A stretch of DNA of 11,662 nucleotides from NCBI RefSeq assembly GCF_030382115.1, contig NZ_JAUDRJ010000003.1, positions 3,873,819 to 3,885,480 of the forward strand. The letters are read 5' to 3'. Within the stretch, counting starts at the first letter, position 1. The number at the start of each line of letters is the position of its first letter. Origin of the DNA: Nostoc sp. GT001 (GTDB lineage Bacteria > Cyanobacteriota > Cyanobacteriia > Cyanobacteriales > Nostocaceae). The notes under the pieces were generated by a model. It had not been told where the DNA came from. It was given only the letters and a program-made list of their open reading frames with translations, and did not search any database. Below are positions 5,869 to 11,662 of this stretch, piece by piece. The translations under genes were made by a program, and so were the position numbers.

Positions 5869-8800
5869 TTAAAACACTGGAATCTCAATGACAAATTCTG
5901 TTCCTTCGCCAAGGACAGAATTGCAACTCAAGCTTCCATCATGGGTTTCTTCAACAATTTGACGAGCGATCGCTAATCCTAATCCTGTTCCTTTCCCAAC
6001 TTCTTTGGTTGTAAATAGGTGGTCAAATATCCGCGTTCTAACCTCCTCTGACATCCCCTGACCGTTATCTTTGATCCGAATTGCTACCATGTTTTGCTCA
6101 CTGGATACTTCGGTTTTAATTAGTATTTGGTGATGATTGTCTTGCGCTTGGGCAAAAGAAAGCCCTTCACAGGAAGTATCTAAGGCATCAATGGCATTAG
6201 CAAGGATGTTCATAAAAACTTGATTTAGCTGTCCTAAAAAGCACTTAACTGGTGGCAATTTTCCGTATTCAGTGATAACTTCAATTGCTGGACGTTTTTC
6301 GTTAGCTTTGAGGCGATACTTCAAAATTAACAGCGTACTCTCAATCCCTTCATGGAGGTTACAAGCAACTTTTTCGGTTGTATCGGCTCTGGAGAAGGTG
6401 CGGAGACTGATACTAATATCTTTGATCCTTTCTGAAGCCACCTTCATTGAGCCTACTAGTTTTGGTAAGTCTTCAGTCAAGAATTCTAGGTCAATTTCTT
6501 CGCCATGCTCAATGACTGCGATCGCCGGATTGGGATGATGTTGTTGGTAGGATTGGATATGAGCAAGTAAGTCTTGGATATAATCTTCGGCATTGTTGAG
6601 GCTGCCTTTGAGAAATCCAATGGGATTATTAATTTCATGTGCCACCCCAGCAACCAAATTACCCAAGGTTGCCATTTTTTCATTTTGCACCATTTGTAAT
6701 TGGGTATGCTCAAGTTCTTGTAGCGATCGCTCTAACTCTTGGGCATAATTTTGAGATTCTTGATAAAGACGGGCATTTTCTAGAGAGATAGCAGCTTGAG
6801 TGCATAGCAGTTGGATTACTTCGGTGCGATCGCTTGTAAATGCACCAATTGTCAGGGGATTTTCGAGATATAGCAGCCCGATGAGTTTACCTTGATTTAA
6901 CATCGGCGTACACAACACACTCTTAGGTTGTTGCTGTATGAAATATGAGTCGGCGATAAAATCAGTTTGTGCGGTTGCATCATCCAGCACAACAGTTTTT
7001 AAGCTGCGTTTGACATAGTTTAGCAGTGTAATGGGAATGCCTTCGCTGGTTGACAATGGTGCAGATACCAGACTGACTCCTTCGTTGATGGTGGCTACAG
7101 CTTCAACCACTAAGTTGTTTTTTTGGAGTACAAGTAATGCAGCTTTTTGTGCCCCAGCATTTTCCATCACCACTTGCAAAAGGGTAGTGAGTAATTGCTC
7201 TAATTGAATTTCACTGGAAAGAACTTGTGCGGCTTTAAAGATGGTGGCAAAATCGAGGGCTTCCGAGATACTGCTGCTAGAAAGATTTGTGTGGATGGTT
7301 TGATGTGGAAATGATGATGCATCAACGGTTGAACTCAGTTGCAAGCGATGATGCTGCCCTTGTAAGATGGGAGCCAGGAGTCGAGGATAGCGTTTTTCTA
7401 AGTCTTCAGTTTTGGCTTTAGCGCCCCAACGAGCGTAGCAGTAATAAGCTTCTTGCATATAAACTTGGGCGATTTTTTCTTTGCCCCAGTCGAGATAGAA
7501 CTTGGCAGCTAGTTCATTGCTCAAGGCTTCTTCTTGGATATATTCGTTTTCTTTCGCTAGAGTTATGGCGCGATCATACAATTCTATTGCTGCTATTTTT
7601 TCGCCCAAAACTCGATGGCGTTCTGCTTCCACCAAATCAAATTTGTGCTGGAAATTCATCGGTGCAAGTTTGGCTCGAAACTGCAATTTTTCTTGATTTT
7701 CGCCAACCTTCAAAAGTAATTGCTCCTGTTGAGATGGTTCAGCCGTTGGATAGATAGCCAACCGAGATAAAGAATCGTAATAGTAGAAAACGGTCACAGA
7801 TAACATTCCTGCGCCACCATTGAGGTATTGCTCTCCCTGATTTCCACTCTCAACTGCCGCCGAAAAATTCTCAAACAAATAACTGAGTGTTAACTTACTT
7901 AAGAAAAATATATGGAGTGTTAATTCATCCTTTTCTTGGAGAAGCGCAGATAAGAGTTCTTCTTGACAATCTTCACCAATCAGGGAGTCTGGATAGTCGC
8001 TATATTCAGTGAGATTTTTAATGGTTTGAGAAACGATATTAGACCAATTTAATAAGCGTTGATTTTGGGCATAATTAGACTCGTAAGCTTTGATATCTGC
8101 TAAAATAATTTCCAAAACTTCTGTGCCACTTAAATAGACATAGAATAACTTAAAAATCATCGATGCCAGCACATGAAAAAAATCGCCTGTCTCTAATCCA
8201 AAAGTATGGGATTCCTGTAATAACCTAATTGAGGTGCGAATATGTTGTTTATTAAATTGATTCAATGCACCCACCTTAAATAGAGTCATGCTTTGAACAG
8301 ATTTTGCTTGAAGTCTATCCACAAGCATTAAACCTAGCTGGCCAAATTCGTAGCCTGATTCGAGTTGGTTACAAATATTAAGTACAATTCCAAAATCTGC
8401 ATATCCTGGTGCAGAAAGTGGTGCATTGCCGTATTTAAGAGATAAATTCACCTCTTCGCAAGCAATAATTGGGAACAGATAAGGGGCCGTTTGGTGGATG
8501 GCGGGAGCAATGCTAGCCATAATCCGTAAAGCAACCAAAGCTTTGGTATCATTCATCAATGGCAAATCAACTAAGCCCTCAATACTTCTGCCAGCCAAGG
8601 TAGAGAGCGTGTTGACTACAGATTGCTGAATGTCTGGAGGTGTTACTGATTCAGGTAATGTTACCCCAAGTTGAGCGAGAAGTTCACGCCCAATTGCGAT
8701 CGCTTTGAATGATTGATTCCGCACCTGATAAGCTTGGAGTTGCACTTCATAAACTTTCACTCTATCCAGTAAGGTGGTTGTTTTTTCAATCACGACCTGA

Positions 8801-8919
8801 ACAAGAGATTCCATCTGGTCAAACTCGTTATTGAGAAAAGCAGCTTCGGCAGCTTCTTGGTATAAACTTCGAGTCAATTCATAGGCGATTTCCCAACTAT
8901 TAATCGGTAGCAATTGCAT
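5869..8919 (-). CDS. C-terminal half of an HstK-type regulator: helical repeats, GAF, histidine kinase (split gene)
   Basis: 1016 residues. Residues 1-520 are alpha-helical, TPR-like sequence typical of the region after the NTPase in large PknB/AAA/GAF/His-kinase proteins. A GAF sensor domain spans about 555-715, followed by a coiled coil (715-748). The histidine-kinase core then follows: phosphoacceptor H761 in 'VAGVAHEINNPIGFL', N-box N904/N908 in 'FMNILANAID', G1 box 'DNGQGM' (951-956), F-box 'FDHLFTTK' (965-972) and G2 box 'GKGTGLGL' (975-982). All catalytic motifs are intact. There is no receiver or phosphotransfer domain, so the cognate response regulator must be elsewhere. The ATG at 8919 has no Shine-Dalgarno sequence and lies within family sequence ('HYFYSGM'), so it is probably not an ancestral start. 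The upstream half lies in the same frame beyond one TGA. Whether this half is translated separately is unknown. Confidence 0.88.
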   Translation of the reverse strand: MQLLPINSWEIAYELTRSLYQEAAEAAFLNNEFDQMESLVQVVIEKTTTLLDRVKVYEVQLQAYQVRNQSFKAIAIGRELLAQLGVTLPESVTPPDIQQSVVNTLSTLAGRSIEGLVDLPLMNDTKALVALRIMASIAPAIHQTAPYLFPIIACEEVNLSLKYGNAPLSAPGYADFGIVLNICNQLESGYEFGQLGLMLVDRLQAKSVQSMTLFKVGALNQFNKQHIRTSIRLLQESHTFGLETGDFFHVLASMIFKLFYVYLSGTEVLEIILADIKAYESNYAQNQRLLNWSNIVSQTIKNLTEYSDYPDSLIGEDCQEELLSALLQEKDELTLHIFFLSKLTLSYLFENFSAAVESGNQGEQYLNGGAGMLSVTVFYYYDSLSRLAIYPTAEPSQQEQLLLKVGENQEKLQFRAKLAPMNFQHKFDLVEAERHRVLGEKIAAIELYDRAITLAKENEYIQEEALSNELAAKFYLDWGKEKIAQVYMQEAYYCYARWGAKAKTEDLEKRYPRLLAPILQGQHHRLQLSSTVDASSFPHQTIHTNLSSSSISEALDFATIFKAAQVLSSEIQLEQLLTTLLQVVMENAGAQKAALLVLQKNNLVVEAVATINEGVSLVSAPLSTSEGIPITLLNYVKRSLKTVVLDDATAQTDFIADSYFIQQQPKSVLCTPMLNQGKLIGLLYLENPLTIGAFTSDRTEVIQLLCTQAAISLENARLYQESQNYAQELERSLQELEHTQLQMVQNEKMATLGNLVAGVAHEINNPIGFLKGSLNNAEDYIQDLLAHIQSYQQHHPNPAIAVIEHGEEIDLEFLTEDLPKLVGSMKVASERIKDISISLRTFSRADTTEKVACNLHEGIESTLLILKYRLKANEKRPAIEVITEYGKLPPVKCFLGQLNQVFMNILANAIDALDTSCEGLSFAQAQDNHHQILIKTEVSSEQNMVAIRIKDNGQGMSEEVRTRIFDHLFTTKEVGKGTGLGLAIARQIVEETHDGSLSCNSVLGEGTEFVIEIPVF

Positions 8920-8978
8920 TCCAGAATAGAAGTAATGAATTGCTGCACCATAAGCGGTAGCTTCTTTCGCTTTTCGAC

Positions 8979-9021
8979 CTAGGCATTCAGATTTAACTGA
9001 GCTAATTGTTGACGTTCAGCT
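8979..9021 (-). other. Compensating double-indel lesion splitting the HstK-type gene
   Basis: In the minus-strand kinase frame the codons read CCG AGC TGA, a stop at 9018-9016. Skipping one base after AGC gives GAA CGT CAA CAA TTA GCT CAG TTA AAT CTG AAT GCC, that is ERQQLAQLNLNA, a natural continuation. That frame then meets TAG at about 8980; dropping two bases there gives GGT CGA AAA GCG (GRKAK), which runs into the downstream frame. The net change is three bases, so both halves are in one frame with 32 codons between the TGA and the ATG at 8919. Homology of the repaired peptide is by recognition, not by search. Confidence 0.8.
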
Positions 9022-11289
9022 CGGTTGGGTAATTAGCAGTATTCCTCGATTTAACTGACTGACAAGCTCAAAAATTCGCTCCTCTTGCTGAGACTCAGAG
9101 GTATTTTGCAAGAGTAATTGACCAATTTTAAGATGGGTAAATTGTTTCTCTGCATCTGGAATTAGAGAGTAAGCCGCTTGCTGCACGCGATCGTGTAAAA
9201 ATTTATAGATAGGGACTTGAAAATTAGAATTTAATGGGTTTGAGTCAGAGTTATTATAACCATCTTGAAAAAATTTATAAACTTCACTAGTAGGTAAAAC
9301 TAACCCTTCTTGTAAAGCTTTCCATAAAGATGCTGCCGTTTCGGTTTCCGATTGTTCAGAAACAATTGCTAAGGTTCGCAAATCAAACTGGTTGCCAATA
9401 CACGCAGCTAATTTCAACACATTTTGTGTTGCGGCTGGCAACTTCTGCAACTGTAGCGCTACGAACTCTACCACATCATCCGTAAGGGCAAGTGCCTTCA
9501 CAGCAGCAATATCACATTGCCAGTAACCTTGAGCAAAATTAAAAGTAATCAGTCCATCTTCATATAATACTTTGAGAAAGTGCGTTGCAAAAAATGGATT
9601 TCCTTGAGTTTTTTGATAGACGAGTTGCGTTAGAGGTTGGGCAGTTTTACTCGAACAACTCAAGGTATCAACTACCAATTTATTTAAACTAGCTTTACTT
9701 AACGGGGCTAAAGTAATGCTGTGAATCGTCGCATTGGCTTTGCGAATCTCCGCTAAAGTCAACATCAACTGATGCGCGGTAGATACTTCATTATCTCGAT
9801 AAGCCCCAATTAAAAGTAAAGCTCCACTTCCTAACTCGCTCATCAACAACTGCATTAATTTCAGTGAAGCAGAATCAGCCCACTGCAAATCATCGAGAAA
9901 AATTACTAATGGATGTTCTTTTGTGGTAAATACCTGAATGAAGTTTTGAAAGAGTAAATTGAAGCGATTCTGGGCTGCACTTGGTGAAAGTTCCGTTGCA
10001 GGTGGTTGTTGACCAATAATTTGTTCTAATTCGGGAATTACCTCAAGAATAACTTGCCCCTCATCCCCCAGCACTTGTAAAATTTTATTTTTCCAAGTTG
10101 ACAATTGGACATCACTTTCACTTAGTAATTGCCCCATTAAGTCTCGAAACGCCAGCACAAAAGCGGAGAAGGGAATATTCCGATTAAATTGGTCAAATTT
10201 GCCTTTGATGAAGTAGCCCCGTTGCCGGACAATAGGTTTGTGAACCTCGTTAACTAAAGCAGTTTTACCAATACCAGAAAAACCAGCCACCAGCATTAAT
10301 TCTGTTTGGTTGTTGGTAACGCGGTCAAATGCTTTTAGCAGAGTTTCAACTTCATGCTCACGCCCATAGAGTTTTTCTGGAATAATAAAGCGATCGCACA
10401 CATCCCGTTGAGCAATTGGGAAACTGACAATTTTCCCTGTCTCTTTGAGTTGATGTAAACAATTTTCTAAATCATATTTCAGCCCAAATGCGCTCTGATA
10501 GCGGTCTTCGGCATTTTTCGCCATCAATTTGCTAACAATAGATGAGAGTACAGGCGCAATTTGTGGATTAATCTCATGTACTAAAGGCGGAAGTTTGGCA
10601 ATATGACAATGTATCAATTCCATCGATTCGTGCGATTGAAATGGTAATTGCCCTGTTAGTAATTCGTAAAAAGTTACACCCAGAGAATAAAAATCAGTCC
10701 GGTAATCAATCCCCCGATTCATTCGTCCAGTTTGCTCTGGAGACAAATAGCCAAGCGTCCCTTCAAGTACATTAGGACTCATGAGGCTTTGAGTTTCTCG
10801 TGGCAAAAGAGATGCAATACTAAAATCTATTAACTTAACTTCTTTAGTTTCTGGATTAATTAAAATATTGGCAGGTTTAATATCTTTGTGAATGATCCGA
10901 TGACGAATTAGAATATCTAATGTATTACACAGTGCGATCGCAATTTGTAAAAACTCCATCAGAGATTCTACCCTTCCCCCCACTCCCCATTCCCTACTCC
11001 CTACTCCCCATTCTTTAAGAGAAATTCCCCCAAAGTCTTCCATCACTAACGCATAGCCATTCTGATAGGGTTCCAGACTGTAGGTTTGGATGATTCCAGG
11101 TAGATTCAAATTTTTGGCGATGGTGAACTGATTGCGAAACTGTACCAATTCGCTGAAGCTGGGATAAACAGTTTTCATCAGCTTAATCACCACAGATTTT
11201 TGGTCAGTTTCTCGATTAGCGCGATAAACCAAGGTTCGAGAACCGTTGTAGAGTTCTTTGCTAACGTGATATCCGGGAATGCTGACCAT
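9016..11289 (-). CDS. N-terminal half of an HstK-type regulator: Ser/Thr kinase plus AAA/NTPase domain (split gene)
   Basis: 757 residues starting at 'MVSIPGYHVSKELYNGSRT', the usual N-terminus of this cyanobacterial family, which supports the ATG at 11289 despite the lack of a Shine-Dalgarno sequence. The protein-kinase domain covers about 7-280: K36 in 'VVIKLMK', catalytic loop 'HKDIKPANIL' (134-143) with D136 and N141, 'DFS' (155-157) in place of DFG, and 'SPEQTGR' (183-189). The DFS variant is common in this family. An AAA-type NTPase domain follows, with Walker A 'GFSGIGKT' (336-343) and Walker B 'LVIFLDD' (461-467). Residues 95-106 ('GVGSREWGVGGR') come from an inserted heptamer repeat. 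The protein ends abruptly at 'LITQPS', where the family continues into a long sensor and histidine-kinase region, here encoded from 8919. The truncated product keeps intact kinase and ATPase motifs. Confidence 0.88.
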   Translation of the reverse strand: MVSIPGYHVSKELYNGSRTLVYRANRETDQKSVVIKLMKTVYPSFSELVQFRNQFTIAKNLNLPGIIQTYSLEPYQNGYALVMEDFGGISLKEWGVGSREWGVGGRVESLMEFLQIAIALCNTLDILIRHRIIHKDIKPANILINPETKEVKLIDFSIASLLPRETQSLMSPNVLEGTLGYLSPEQTGRMNRGIDYRTDFYSLGVTFYELLTGQLPFQSHESMELIHCHIAKLPPLVHEINPQIAPVLSSIVSKLMAKNAEDRYQSAFGLKYDLENCLHQLKETGKIVSFPIAQRDVCDRFIIPEKLYGREHEVETLLKAFDRVTNNQTELMLVAGFSGIGKTALVNEVHKPIVRQRGYFIKGKFDQFNRNIPFSAFVLAFRDLMGQLLSESDVQLSTWKNKILQVLGDEGQVILEVIPELEQIIGQQPPATELSPSAAQNRFNLLFQNFIQVFTTKEHPLVIFLDDLQWADSASLKLMQLLMSELGSGALLLIGAYRDNEVSTAHQLMLTLAEIRKANATIHSITLAPLSKASLNKLVVDTLSCSSKTAQPLTQLVYQKTQGNPFFATHFLKVLYEDGLITFNFAQGYWQCDIAAVKALALTDDVVEFVALQLQKLPAATQNVLKLAACIGNQFDLRTLAIVSEQSETETAASLWKALQEGLVLPTSEVYKFFQDGYNNSDSNPLNSNFQVPIYKFLHDRVQQAAYSLIPDAEKQFTHLKIGQLLLQNTSESQQEERIFELVSQLNRGILLITQPS
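10976..11011 (-). repeat. Heptamer tandem repeat inside the Ser/Thr kinase domain
   Basis: Read on the plus strand, units TCCCCAT, TCCCTAC, TCCCTAC and TCCCCAT occupy 10984-11011, preceded by a related degenerate unit (10976-10983). On the coding strand this yields the glycine/tryptophan-rich stretch at kinase residues 95-106, between the hinge-like 'EDFGGISLKEW' and the helix 'SLMEFLQIAIAL'. Similar CCCCA/GT-type heptamers are known as STRR repeats in heterocystous cyanobacteria. Because a unit is 7 bases, loss or gain of one copy would shift the frame. Confidence 0.8.
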
Positions 11290-11390
11290 AGGGCTTAATT
11301 CTTGAAACCTCAGTATTTAGGTTTCCCAAAAATATGGCAATCTTTACTGTGAGATCGCTTATTTTAAACTGATTTAATTGAAGAAGAATA

Positions 11391-11418
11391 CAGAATTCAG
11401 AATTCAGAATTCAGAATA
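11391..11418. repeat. CAGAATT heptamer array
   Basis: Three perfect copies of CAGAATT (11391-11411) are followed by one variant, CAGAATA (11412-11418). Each junction contains an EcoRI-like GAATTC palindrome. It is the third heptamer array in the window with a different unit sequence, and lies about 100 bases upstream of the kinase start codon. Confidence 0.85.
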
Positions 11419-11420
11419 AA

Positions 11421-11480
11421 TCAGTGGCGGGTCTGAATCCCCCACTGAATTGCTGCACTACCAAATTTTCAATTTGGTAG
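11421..11480. repeat. Two consecutive hairpins upstream of the kinase gene
   Basis: The first hairpin pairs TCAGTGG (11421-11427) with CCACTGA (11442-11448), extended by GGG/CCC around a bulged C. The second is a perfect 10-bp stem CTACCAAATT (11458-11467) with AATTTGGTAG (11471-11480) and a 3-base loop. No T-run follows either on the plus strand, so they look more like dispersed palindromic repeats than terminators, although a terminator for a gene beyond the window cannot be excluded. Confidence 0.6.
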
Positions 11481-11529
11481 GGGCTTTAAACTCAGTTATT
11501 CAGACGCGACTCGAAAATACTTGCTCTAA

Positions 11530-11662
11530 GAGGGTGTTTGAAAAGTCTCCTCGTCGGTATCAAAACGTTTTCGATCCCCCTAAATCCACGCCACTTGCTC
11601 ATGGGGGAAACCCCCAAGACCGCAGTGGCTCCCCTTAAAAAGGGGGACTTTAAGGATTTTCC
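11530..11662. repeat. Composite palindromic dispersed repeat, cut by the window edge
   Basis: The segment starts with GAGGGTGTTTGAAAAGTC, which I recognise as resembling the end of MITE-type repeats in Nostoc genomes. It contains hairpins TGGGGG-AAA-CCCCCA (11602-11616) enclosed by GCCACT/AGTGGC (11590-11595 with 11624-11629), and CCCCTT-AAA-AAGGGG (11631-11645). The block 11588 to about 11631 appears to interrupt a common repeat reading ATCCCCCTAAATCC then CCCTTAAAAAGGGGG. The right end is not visible, so element boundaries are unknown. Confidence 0.5.

Larger units (their letters stand above)
695..10941. repeat. HIP1 octamers (GCGATCGC), 13 scattered sites
   Basis: Sites start at 695, 3083, 3158, 4002, 4997, 5800, 5966, 6518, 6723, 6826, 8696, 10390 and 10934. 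All but the one at 5800 lie within genes. About one site per 0.9 kb is far above chance and is characteristic of many cyanobacterial chromosomes; the range given only brackets the scattered sites. Confidence 0.9.
11290..11662. other. 373-base gene-free region upstream of the kinase gene
   Basis: No credible gene is present. From the kinase start outward there are about 100 bases of A/T-rich leader, a CAGAATT array, two consecutive hairpins and a palindrome-rich repeat running off the window edge. A TTGCCA, 17 bases, AATACT arrangement on the minus strand (about 11312-11340) could be the kinase promoter, but it matches the consensus only loosely. Confidence 0.6.

Noticed and set aside
8979..9021. 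Programmed ribosomal frameshift joining the two kinase halves
   Set aside because: There is no slippery heptanucleotide or evident downstream structure at the TGA, and two separate shifts would be needed; mutation or sequence error is simpler.

Overview
The window looks like chromosomal DNA from a filamentous, heterocyst-forming cyanobacterium of the Nostoc/Anabaena/Calothrix group. Four things point there: the octamer GCGATCGC (HIP1) occurs 13 times in 11.7 kb; heptamer tandem arrays of the STRR type are present; short palindromic dispersed repeats sit in the spacers; and the gene families are typical of the group (Uma2, stand-alone CbiG C-terminal domain, paired M16 peptidases, very large Ser/Thr-kinase/ATPase/GAF/His-kinase proteins). 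The assignment is by recognition; no search was run.

Left part, plus strand: an Uma2-family nuclease-fold protein whose 5' end lies outside the window (1-549), then a small CbiG C-terminal/CobE-like cobalamin protein (587-1057, GTG start chosen from a Shine-Dalgarno sequence). It converges, with 4 bases between stop codons, on a minus-strand four-helix membrane protein of the 'phage holin 4_2' family (1062-1415). A 582-base spacer (1416-1997) holds a 152-bp MITE-like element with terminal inverted repeats and a separate long hairpin.

Middle, minus strand: a membrane-anchored protein with two peptidoglycan-binding domains (1998-2987), and two M16B peptidase subunits in tandem (5724 to 4438, then 4350 to 3079). 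The first-transcribed subunit keeps the zinc site HFLEH but lacks the substrate-binding Tyr. The second has lost the zinc site (HLLSA) but keeps the Arg/Tyr segment, so the pair should act as one heterodimeric protease. The whole spacer between them is 13 heptamers in perfect register, which also supply the upstream stop codon and the downstream ribosome binding site.

Right part, minus strand: two adjacent frames (11289 to 9016 and 8919 to 5869) are the two halves of one roughly 1800-residue HstK-type regulator: Ser/Thr kinase, AAA/NTPase, helical-repeat region, GAF, histidine kinase. The break is very small. A +1 change creates a TGA, and a compensating +2 (or -1) change about 40 bases later restores the frame, so the two halves lie in the same frame with a single stop between them. 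The kinase domain also carries an in-frame heptamer array. Upstream (11290-11662) there is no gene, only a CAGAATT array, two hairpins and what looks like a nested palindromic repeat cut by the window edge.

The most notable theme is repeat-driven and indel-driven remodelling of coding sequence: the double-indel split, the heptamers inside the kinase, the heptamer-built operon spacer, and a possible 4-bp duplication changing the start of the catalytic M16 subunit. I do not see a wholly new multi-gene system, CRISPR array, tRNA, rRNA or intact transposase.
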